Position numbers and translations under genes: made by a program
In this document: piece by piece, positions 1-5,696 of the stretch
How positions within the stretch are numbered: position 1 is the first letter of the stretch
Layout of the letters: each line of letters begins with the position of its first letter
Notes under the pieces: model-generated
What the model saw: the letters and a program-made list of their open reading frames with translations, nothing else
Database searches by the model: none
What the model was told of the DNA's origin: nothing
Source: an uncultured Prevotella sp.
GTDB lineage: Bacteria > Bacteroidota > Bacteroidia > Bacteroidales > Bacteroidaceae
Length of the DNA stretch: 12,058 bases
NCBI GenBank assembly: GCA_905198745.1
Contig: CAJKDU010000055.1
Span: 1-12,058 of the forward strand
Direction: 5' to 3'

Positions 1-74
1 CTTTGAGTTTTGAGTAATGTTTTTTTGTCACATCTAATTTACTCATTTTCCGTGATATACGGAAATACTCAAAG
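1..74. repeat. Nested inverted repeats that fold as a three-way junction
   Basis: Three perfect stems are nested in order. The outer stem pairs 1-8 (CTTTGAGT) with 67-74 (ACTCAAAG). Inside it, 11-17 (TGAGTAA) pairs with 39-45 (TTACTCA) around a T-rich loop, and 47-53 (TTTCCGT) pairs with 59-65 (ACGGAAA) around GATAT. Only one or two bases separate the stems, as in a three-way RNA or cruciform junction. A run of six T follows at 77-82, so on the plus strand it could also work as a terminator of a gene ending left of the window. The outer stem may continue beyond base 1. The stems are seen directly; function is unknown (terminator, transposon end or structured RNA). Confidence 0.4.
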
Positions 75-92
75 CCTTTTTTATGTGCTTTT

Positions 93-688
93 TTACACGC
101 TCATTCTAAATCCGAAACTTGAGTATACAATTTCTGAAACGCTTGACAACACGAATGATAACTTGCAATCGGATACTGAGGAATATCGAATACAAACTCT
201 CTTACGGCTTTCATCATTGGTGAACCGGTAGGTTATCAAATGATTGCAGAACGATTTCGTACCATCATCCGAAATCTGCGCATTAGCCATCTCATTCCTT
301 ACGACTTGATGTGCCACAGTCTGTTCTTCTATCGGATAATATAAACATTGTAACAAGGTATCGCCACCTTCTTCTTGATACTCGTATTCTTTGATTACAG
401 GATAGCGGAAGTCTGAGATATAAACATCCCTAAATCGGCGATAAACTTTTCTCGTAGTCTGTCCACGGCTTCCAAAAGTGAATGTGGAACTCTTCTGTGA
501 GCAGTGTGTCGTTTTGATGATGCATCCGGTGAGCCATGATGTGGAACCTTTGGCTCTTCAGGAAACAAAATCCCGAAAAGCAAGAATCGCACCGTCTCCT
601 TATTCAAGGAAGCGATGCGATTCTTGCTGCAATTGCTTGCACTCTCAAATTTTCCGACATTACTGTCTAAAATTCTTTCTCCTTTCAA
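93..688 (-). pseudogene. Frame-disrupted minus-strand reading frame, family not recognised
   Basis: Two minus-strand frames overlap here. One runs from a TTG at 688 to a stop at 395 (97 codons) and contains LLEAVDRLREKFIADLGMF. The other is stop-free from about 558 to 93 (about 155 codons) but has no ATG until 356; it contains ISDFRYPVIKEYEYQEEGG and QTVAHQVVRNEMANAQISDD. Joined near 400-410 by one frameshift they would give a plausible acidic protein. A third start, an ATG at 660, opens a short frame (MSENLRVQAIAARIASLP) that stops at 604. The simplest reading is a decayed gene with at least one frameshift. A promoter-like pair and a long leader lie upstream (690-1001), which favours real former expression. 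I recognise no family. It could also be chance open frames in AT-rich DNA. Confidence 0.35.
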
Positions 689-689
689 T

Positions 690-965
690 CGACGTTAGGT
701 CAAAGCCTCACGGCTTTGTCCCTTTTGTCAATCAACTTTTGTTATCCTTACCAATCTTCTTCTTAACCTTAGGAACTTGCCTATTGTTGTTACCTGTGTT
801 ATCCTTACTTCGTTACAATCTTTCTTGTTACCTTAACTAATCCTATCTCTAAAACAAATCTTTTACCTAAAACCAATAACCTAAAACAATCAATCTTAAT
901 AATTAAACCAATAACCTAATCAATCTTTATTACCTAAACTAAAACCTAAACGTTTGTCTTATTGA
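690..965 (-). other. Long minus-strand leader with almost no C
   Basis: Between the minus promoter at 971-1001 and the broken frame ending its 5' side at 688 lies about 275 nt of leader. On the plus strand, 828-951 (124 nt) contains no G at all while about 30 positions are C; 743-827 has only a few G. The minus transcript would therefore be C-free over this stretch. It holds two imperfect copies of a block reading, on the minus strand, GATTGATT, then AGGTTATTGGTTT. A small hairpin, CAAAGCC TCAC GGCTTTG (701-718), sits at the end near the gene. Read from the plus side, the C-rich, G-poor composition is what Rho utilisation sites look like. Composition is seen; both roles (unstructured leader, antisense Rho site) are inference. 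Confidence 0.45.
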
Positions 966-970
966 CGATG

Positions 971-1001
971 CAAAGGTATGAACTTTCCCGGCTTGTCGCA
1001 A
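971..1001 (-). promoter_or_regulatory. Bacteroidetes-type promoter, minus strand
   Basis: On the minus strand TACCTTTG (complement of 971-978) matches the -7 consensus TAnnTTTG, and TTG (complement of 999-1001) lies 20 nt upstream. Transcription would start near 965 and run leftwards into the C-free leader and the broken reading frame. Confidence 0.5.
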
Positions 1002-1057
1002 CAAAATTGTTATTGGAAACGCAAAAATGCCATATATTCTTGATGTAAATCAATTGT

Positions 1058-1128
1058 TGTGTGCGCACACACGTGCAATTTACACTTATTTTCCTGCCTG
1101 GTTTAACTTGGCGTTGTGTGGGCACACA
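1058..1128. repeat. Two copies of a 14-nt palindrome, 57 bp apart
   Basis: TGTGTGCGCACACA at 1058-1071 is a perfect palindrome. TGTGTGGGCACACA at 1115-1128 differs at one position. Both are preceded by GT or TGT. Such a pair is typical of a dimeric regulator's operator or a recombination site, but no partner protein is visible nearby. The first copy lies about 57 bp upstream of the minus-strand -33 element. Confidence 0.5.
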
Positions 1129-1156
1129 GTTTGTTAGTCGCTTTGTGGTGACAAAA

Positions 1157-1350
1157 AAGGTCTATCCGAGATTTGGAGTGACACCTGATATCGTAGTATT
1201 GGGTTTGCCAGTCTTGCGGGTTGAGTAGAGGTCGTGTTTTCTGCCCGCTTTCCTGTTTAGGCTTAACGCAGAGATACAGTCATCACTACAAATCCCGGAT
1301 GAACCATAAAAATGAAGGTTTATCTGAATTTTGGTGTGACACTTGACGTC
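1157..1350. repeat. Three diverged copies of a short motif, one inverted
   Basis: Copy A (1157-1192) and copy B (1315-1350) match at 28 of 36 positions without gaps. Copy C lies inverted at 1283-1300 and matches 16 of 18 positions of A (1164-1181). A is inside a 26-codon frame starting GTG at 1148 (stop 1228) and B inside a 29-codon frame starting ATG at 1312 (stop 1401); they encode KVYPRFGVTPDI and KVYLNFGVTLDV. Three of the eight A/B differences are silent and one is Ile/Val, so the repeat may descend from coding DNA. Copy C also reads HPGFVVM in the matching frame. No family recognised; a DNA-binding site cluster is the alternative. Confidence 0.45.
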
Positions 1351-1425
1351 ACTCGCTATCTGAATGATGAAAATATCTTCCGAACCGGACATGGTTACTA
1401 AACAACCCTGTTATAGCTTCTTAAT

Positions 1426-1469
1426 GGCAGACTTGCGGTGTGTTAGTGGTAGACTTGCGGTGTGTCCCA
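1426..1469. repeat. 22-bp tandem repeat, two units
   Basis: Units at 1426-1447 and 1448-1469 share GGCAGACTTGCGGTGTGT / GGTAGACTTGCGGTGTGT (17 of 18 positions), then diverge. The 22-bp period and the GGCAGACT core recur between the Na/Pi cotransporter and xerD (9318-9383). Confidence 0.6.
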
Positions 1470-1505
1470 TAGCCTGGGCACTCAATGCCCACGCCGTGGG
1501 AATGA

Positions 1506-1538
1506 ATTGCCCAAACTGGAGGACGGATTTTGGGCAAT
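1506..1538. repeat. Perfect 10-bp inverted repeat
   Basis: ATTGCCCAAA (1506-1515) and TTTGGGCAAT (1529-1538) pair perfectly across a 13-nt loop. Immediately left are further short dyads, GGGCA/TGCCC (1477-1491) and CCCACG/CGTGGG. No T-run follows, so a terminator is unlikely. Confidence 0.5.
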
Positions 1539-1550
1539 CCATTTGAACTT

Positions 1551-1671
1551 GATGAGTGATAGATAAGTGATAGAAGTGATAGATATTAAGCCATCTATCA
1601 CTCATCTATCACTCCATTTATCTCGCTCACAATCAATGGAAAAATGTCAGATATCAAGAAAAGTGATAGAT
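1551..1671. repeat. Cluster of AGTGATAGAT repeats in both orientations
   Basis: AGTGATAGA(T) occurs on the plus strand at 1555-1564, 1566-1574, 1575-1584 and 1662-1671, and inverted at 1593-1602 and 1604-1613. The outer copies form a perfect 14-bp stem, GATGAGTGATAGAT (1551-1564) with 1593-1606. Alternative pairings between copies are possible. Purpose unknown; it resembles a dispersed intergenic repeat, and it is not a CRISPR array because the spacing is far too short and irregular. Confidence 0.6.
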
Positions 1672-1844
1672 AGTGGTGAAAAAACGAAAAACTTTTCCTG
1701 CGCGTGCGCGCGCGTGAGGAACGCTCATCAAACAGGGTAACAAGAGGAAATGCAAGGTGATAGCGGGGCTTTCAGTCTGTTTTGTATTACTTAAGACATG
1801 GCCCCCCACAAGTATCGCGCCGAATTTCGGATGAACAAAAAAGA
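1672..1844. other. Intergenic stretch with an alternating CG/TG tract
   Basis: No credible gene is visible between the repeat cluster and the dsbD terminator. The notable element is 1699-1716, TGCGCGTGCGCGCGCGTG, 18 nt of strict pyrimidine-purine alternation that is a classical Z-DNA-prone sequence. The rest shows no clear promoter or stem. Confidence 0.4.
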
Positions 1845-1879
1845 AATGTGGGGAACCATTTCTGCTGGTTCCCCACATT
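1845..1879 (-). terminator. dsbD transcription terminator
   Basis: A perfect 14-bp stem (1845-1858 with 1866-1879) closes a 7-nt loop (1859-1865). On the minus strand the second arm is followed by TTCTTTTTTGTT. It lies 22 bp beyond the dsbD stop, as expected for an intrinsic terminator. Confidence 0.85.
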
Positions 1880-1901
1880 ATTATATGTAGCGTGTATGCG
1901 C

Positions 1902-3926
1902 TTACTTCTTGTAGTTGTCAAGTCCCGCCTGCAGGAATTTCACGTAGTTGGCCACGTCTTCCTTGTAGGCTTGTGAACCTGTGAGCGGGTTGCCCTGGTT
2001 GTCTACAGCCACATAGAAAGGCTGCGCCTGGGTGCCGAACTTGCTCTGCTGCAGGTAGCTCCACTTGTCGCCGACGGTACGGAGGGTGCGTTTCTCGCCG
2101 TTGATGGTCACCTCGATAGGCTTGGCAAGAGGTTTCTTGTCGTCAACATAGAGCGAAATGAGCACGTAGTCCTTGGTGAGCATGTCTGCCACGGTGGGGT
2201 CTGTCCATACGGAAGCCTCCATCTTGCGGCAGTTCACACAGCCGTAGCCAGTGAAGTCGATGAGCACGGGCTTGCCTTTGGCGGCAGCGGCGGCCATACC
2301 TTCTTCATAGTTGGTGTAGGCAGGGTGCACCTCCTTGTTGTTGAGGTTGAAGTCCTGCGTGTTCACCGGAGGAGCGAATGCGCTGACAGCCTTGCATGGA
2401 GCGCCCCACAAACCGGGCACCATATAGATGGCGAAAGCGAACGAAATCAGGCCGAGCATCACGCATGGCACAGGCATAGGCTTGTCGTCACCGCTCATGG
2501 CATCGCTCTGGAACTTGAGCTTGCCGATGAGGTAAAGACCGAGCAGGAAGAAGATGGCAATCCAAAGTGAGAGGAAAGTCTCGCGGTCGAGGATATGCCA
2601 GCCGTAAGCCAAGTCGGCTACGGAAAGGAACTTCAGTGCGAAAGCGAGTTCCACGAAGCCGAGTACCACCTTGATAGTGTTCATCCAAGAGCCGGACTTA
2701 GGCGCCTGCTTCAGCCATGTGGGGAACATGGCGAACACGGAGAAAGGCAATGCCAAAGCCAAGGCGAAGCCGAACATGCCTACTGCCGGAGCTGCATAGC
2801 TGCCGGTGGTTGACACCTCGGCGAGCAGCAGGCCGATGATGGGCGCTGTGCAGGAGAAGCTAACCAACACGAGGGTGAACGCCATGAGGAAGATGGAAAG
2901 GAATCCGCTGGTAGCGGAAGCCTTGTTGTCGATGGAGTTGGTCCACTTCGAAGGCAGTTCAAGCTCGAACCATCCGAAGAAGGAAACGGCGAATACCACC
3001 AGGAGGAGGAACAGGAAGATGTTGAACACGGCGTTGGTAGAAAGGCTGTTCAAGCCGTTACCGCCAGAAATGGCAGTCACGATGAGACCCAATGCCAAAT
3101 AGATGACGATGATGGAAATGCCATAGGTGATGGCGTCGCGGATACCTTTGCTCTTGTCCTTGGTGCGCTTCAGGAAGAAGCTCACGGTCATAGGAATGAT
3201 AGGCCAGATGCAGGGCATCAGTACGGCGAGCAGACCGCCGAGGAAGCCCATCACGAGGATGTACCACAGAGAGTGTGCGCCAGCATCACTACCTCCGTCG
3301 AAAGCCTTGAGCTGGTCAATGACCGGCTTCCACAGGTCGCCCTGTGCCACCATCGTAGTGGTGTCTGCCTGTGCAGAATCTGCCACGATGCTGTCGGCGG
3401 CAGCCGCTGCGGGCACTGAGTCCTTGGCAGTTTCGTCTTTAGCCTTTTCGTCCTTAGCCTCTGGTGCATCGGCAGGACCGTTGCCGCTATGGCTGAACTC
3501 TACGGTTGAAGGGGGCATGCAACTCTCGTCGTTGCAGGCGCCATACTCCAGAAACCCCTTCACCTTGTAGGTCTTGCCGGTGATTTTATACTTCTGGACA
3601 AATGTCACGCTATTCTCGAAATAGCGCAGATTCATTCCGAACAGGTTGTCGTGCTTGCTGATTTCCTTGCCCTTGGGGGTCAGTTTGCCGTTGGCTTTCA
3701 CGCCTTCAGCCACTTCGGTGGTCAGCGTGGCAGAGGTGGGACCGTCTGCAGGAAGACCTGTTGAATACACGTGCCAACCCGGAGCGATGGTACCAGAGAA
3801 GGTTACCACGAGCTCGTCGGGAGCTGTCTGTTTCTGTTGAACACTAAAGTGCACTGGGCTCTGAGCCAATGCAACCATACTTGTTATTGACAATAAAAAA
3901 GCCAATAACGTAGACTTGAATTTCAT
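1902..3926 (-). CDS. dsbD: Thiol:disulfide interchange protein DsbD
   Basis: DsbD carries electrons from cytoplasmic thioredoxin across the inner membrane to reduce periplasmic thiol proteins. The 674-residue product has a signal peptide (about 1-22, ending VALAQ), an N-terminal immunoglobulin-like domain (about 25-145) with the redox pair C131/C136, a Lys/Asp/Ala-rich linker (150-195), a membrane domain (about 215-510) with C239 in MPCIWP and C359 in SFSCTAP, and a C-terminal thioredoxin domain with C563-V-N-C566. All six cysteines of the electron relay are present, so it should be active. Two further cysteines, C488 and C511, lie in the last membrane segments. Length fits Bacteroidetes DsbD, which is somewhat longer than the E. 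coli protein. It is transcribed alone, with its own promoter and terminator, divergent from greA. Start chosen at the ATG preceding the signal peptide. Confidence 0.95.
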   Translation of the reverse strand: MKFKSTLLAFLLSITSMVALAQSPVHFSVQQKQTAPDELVVTFSGTIAPGWHVYSTGLPADGPTSATLTTEVAEGVKANGKLTPKGKEISKHDNLFGMNLRYFENSVTFVQKYKITGKTYKVKGFLEYGACNDESCMPPSTVEFSHSGNGPADAPEAKDEKAKDETAKDSVPAAAAADSIVADSAQADTTTMVAQGDLWKPVIDQLKAFDGGSDAGAHSLWYILVMGFLGGLLAVLMPCIWPIIPMTVSFFLKRTKDKSKGIRDAITYGISIIVIYLALGLIVTAISGGNGLNSLSTNAVFNIFLFLLLVVFAVSFFGWFELELPSKWTNSIDNKASATSGFLSIFLMAFTLVLVSFSCTAPIIGLLLAEVSTTGSYAAPAVGMFGFALALALPFSVFAMFPTWLKQAPKSGSWMNTIKVVLGFVELAFALKFLSVADLAYGWHILDRETFLSLWIAIFFLLGLYLIGKLKFQSDAMSGDDKPMPVPCVMLGLISFAFAIYMVPGLWGAPCKAVSAFAPPVNTQDFNLNNKEVHPAYTNYEEGMAAAAAKGKPVLIDFTGYGCVNCRKMEASVWTDPTVADMLTKDYVLISLYVDDKKPLAKPIEVTINGEKRTLRTVGDKWSYLQQSKFGTQAQPFYVAVDNQGNPLTGSQAYKEDVANYVKFLQAGLDNYKK

Positions 3927-3958
3927 CCCTTAACTATGTTATATTTTAAATAATGGTG

Positions 3959-3966
3959 CAAAATTA
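3959..3966 (-). promoter_or_regulatory. -7 element of the dsbD promoter
   Basis: The minus strand reads TAATTTTG here, matching TAnnTTTG, about 33 bp upstream of the dsbD ATG. The expected -33 position holds only a TGTGG-like match, so the promoter may be weak or activator dependent. The leader would be about 25 nt. Confidence 0.5.
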
Positions 3967-4006
3967 TAAATAAAAACACAAATAACCACATTTGAAGACA
4001 TAAAAG

Positions 4007-4037
4007 TTGCTTAATTGGGAATTAATATCTAACTTTG
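4007..4037 (+). promoter_or_regulatory. greA promoter
   Basis: TTG (4007-4009), a 20-nt spacer and TAACTTTG (4030-4037) match the Bacteroidetes primary-sigma promoter. Transcription would start near 4044, leaving a leader of about 117 nt before greA. Confidence 0.7.
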
Positions 4038-4160
4038 CAGGGAATTTATGGGGGATTAGGATAATGATATGGGATTCCGACAATATCAAGGTGTCAGAAT
4101 TCTATATCTTTTGTTTACCCCTTGTGAGAACAATTTATAAACTATAAAACAAAATTCATT

Positions 4161-4628
4161 ATGGCTTACATGTCGCAAGAAGGCTACGATAAACTCGTGG
4201 CTGAACTCAAACGGCTCGAATCAGTAGAGCGTCCCAAGGCATCAGCCGCTATTGCAGAGGCTCGTGACAAGGGTGATTTAAGTGAGAACTCCGAGTATGA
4301 TGCAGCCAAGGAAGCTCAAGCCCACCTGGAGGACAAGATAAACAAACTGAAGGTTGCAATCTCTGAAGCTAAGATTGTAGACACTTCCCGGTTGAGCACT
4401 GACAGTGTGCAGATTCTCTCCAAGGTGGAAATGACCAACATGACCAACATGGCCAAGATGACCTATACCATCGTGAGCGAAAGCGAGGCCAACCTGCGCG
4501 AGGGCAAGATATCCATCAAGACTCCTATTGCCCAGGGACTGCTCAACAAGAAGGTGGGCGACGAGGTCGAGATAAAAATACCTCGCGGCACCATCAAGCT
4601 CCGCATCGACAAGATAACGATAGAATAA
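4161..4628 (+). CDS. greA: Transcription elongation factor GreA
   Basis: GreA enters the RNA polymerase secondary channel and stimulates cleavage of backtracked RNA. The 155-residue protein has the N-terminal antiparallel coiled coil (about 1-75) with the conserved tip GDLSENSEYDAAKEAQ, where D39 and E42 are the acidic residues that help hold the catalytic Mg2+, and the C-terminal FKBP-like domain (about 80-155) with TPIAQGLLNKKVGDEVEIK. Length is normal (E. coli 158). A small in-frame repeat encodes MTN-MTN-MAK (residues 91-99; DNA 4431-4457), the only local oddity. It is the first gene of a two-gene operon: the HIT gene begins 13 bp after the stop. Start ATG follows an A-rich region with no strong Shine-Dalgarno, usual for this phylum. 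Confidence 0.96.
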   Translation: MAYMSQEGYDKLVAELKRLESVERPKASAAIAEARDKGDLSENSEYDAAKEAQAHLEDKINKLKVAISEAKIVDTSRLSTDSVQILSKVEMTNMTNMAKMTYTIVSESEANLREGKISIKTPIAQGLLNKKVGDEVEIKIPRGTIKLRIDKITIE

Positions 4629-4641
4629 AGACACAAGGCTT

Positions 4642-5040
4642 ATGGACATTTTCTCTAAGATTGCCGCTGGCGAAATTCCCAGCTACAAGTGTGCCGAAGA
4701 CCAGCAGTTCTATGCTTTCCTCGACATCAATCCTTTGGTGAAGGGTCACACGCTCGTGATTCCGCGTCGCGAGGTGGACTATGTGTTCGACATGGCAGAC
4801 GACGAGATAGCCGCCTATCAGGTGTTTGCCAAGAAGGTGGCAATTGCCATCAAGCGCGCTTTCCCCTGCAAGAAGGTGGGCATGGCTGTGCTCGGACTCG
4901 AGGTGCCTCACGCCCACATTCACCTCGTTCCCATGAACTCGGAGAAGGACATGATTTTCTCCAACCCCAAGCTGAAGCTCAGCGAAGAGGAGTTCAAGGA
5001 GATAGCAGACAAGATTTACACGGAGTTCAAGAAACTCTAA
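4642..5040 (+). CDS. HIT-family nucleotide-binding hydrolase (HinT-like)
   Basis: Histidine-triad proteins hydrolyse nucleotide phosphoramidates or related adenosine conjugates. The 132-residue protein has the family layout: FSKIAAGEIPSYK near the N-terminus, FLDINPLVKGHTLVIPRR (about 27-43), and the active-site triad in PHAHIHLVP with H90, H92 and H94. The C-terminal tail (about 110-132) is helical, lysine/glutamate-rich, and longer than the minimal HinT end. It is cotranscribed with greA, a pairing I recall from other Bacteroidales genomes. The true cellular substrate cannot be read from the sequence. Start is the ATG 13 bp after greA. Confidence 0.93.
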   Translation: MDIFSKIAAGEIPSYKCAEDQQFYAFLDINPLVKGHTLVIPRREVDYVFDMADDEIAAYQVFAKKVAIAIKRAFPCKKVGMAVLGLEVPHAHIHLVPMNSEKDMIFSNPKLKLSEEEFKEIADKIYTEFKKL

Positions 5041-5042
5041 AC

Positions 5043-5093
5043 AAGACAAGCAAGCCGCTTGACCCAAAGGTGGTCAAGCGGCTTGCTTGTCTT
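5043..5093. terminator. Bidirectional terminator between the HIT and phosphoesterase genes
   Basis: A perfect 22-bp stem (5043-5064 with 5072-5093) closes a 7-nt loop (5065-5071). It starts 3 bp after the HIT stop and is followed by TTATT on the plus strand. The phosphoesterase ends convergently at 5117, so the same hairpin can stop both transcripts; the minus side has only a weak T-run (TTGTTTAG). Confidence 0.85.
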
Positions 5094-5116
5094 TATTCCG
5101 GACCAAAGGCCCTTTC

Positions 5117-5659
5117 TTACATCACTTTCATTTCTTTCAGCACGTCGCCGTTCATCCGCCGGATGCTCAGTGTGCCGTTGTCATAGATGCCGAAGGTGGG
5201 CTCGTTGCCGCCTTTGGGGAAGGTGGGCGAACCGATGTTGCACACCACGCCTTGCTCCGTCCGCTCGAGTTTCCACAGGTGCGTATGTCCGTAGACTAAC
5301 ACGTCGTGGCGGCAAGGTGGCATGTTGTCCTCGTTGTATTTGTGCCCGTGGGTTAGGAAGAGGCGCACACCGTTGTCCACCACCAGTGCATAGTCGCTCA
5401 TGATGGGAAACTGGAGGAGCATCTGGTCCACTTCCGAGTCGCAATTACCGCGCACGGCGATGATGTTTTCCTTCATGGCGTTGAGCCGCTCCACGATGCC
5501 TGCCGGGTTGATGCCCTCCGGGATGCGGTTGCGCGGTCCGTAGTTGATGATGTCGCCCAGCAGGAGTAGCATGTCGCAGTGTTCTTTCTCATACACGTCG
5601 AGCACCTGTTCCAGATTGGGCAGCGAGCCGTGTATGTCTGACAAGAGTAAGTATTTCAT
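5117..5659 (-). CDS. YfcE/MJ0936-like metallophosphoesterase
   Basis: A 180-residue calcineurin-like phosphodiesterase. All metal-binding blocks are visible in order: SDIHGS with D8 and H10, LGDIINYG with D36 and N39, RGNCD with N72, LTHGH with H104 and H106, and YGHTH with H125 and H127. The small size and GNCD block match the YfcE/MJ0936 family, which hydrolyses phosphodiesters in vitro and binds two divalent metals; the natural substrate is generally uncertain. I chose the ATG at 5659 because the SDIHGS strand begins at residue 7 in the family; an ATG 24 codons upstream (5731) would overlap the kinase gene and adds no family sequence. It lies 37 bp after the kinase stop and is probably cotranscribed with it. 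Confidence 0.93.
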   Translation of the reverse strand: MKYLLLSDIHGSLPNLEQVLDVYEKEHCDMLLLLGDIINYGPRNRIPEGINPAGIVERLNAMKENIIAVRGNCDSEVDQMLLQFPIMSDYALVVDNGVRLFLTHGHKYNEDNMPPCRHDVLVYGHTHLWKLERTEQGVVCNIGSPTFPKGGNEPTFGIYDNGTLSIRRMNGDVLKEMKVM

Positions 5660-5696
5660 TTCTTTTTTTCTGTTGATATGTTTGTGTATTCGGATG

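Noticed and set aside
10..231. 73-codon plus-strand frame
   Set aside because: Begins inside the three-way-junction dyad, has no promoter, overlaps the minus-strand frame, and its composition is that of AT-rich noncoding DNA.
478..840. 120-codon plus-strand frame with hydrophobic C-terminal half
   Set aside because: The hydrophobic part comes from the pyrimidine-rich, G-poor DNA of the opposite-strand leader; no promoter, no domain and no plausible start.
1364..1605. Opposed small frames on both strands near 1411-1546
   Set aside because: They read through the 22-bp tandem repeat and inverted repeats, which explain their open state better than coding does.
1551..1613. CRISPR-like array
   Set aside because: Repeats are 10 nt, in both orientations, with almost no spacer; no cas genes in the window.
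1654..1878. 74-codon minus-strand frame
   Set aside because: Covers both arms of the dsbD terminator and the alternating CG tract, and its protein shows no family feature.
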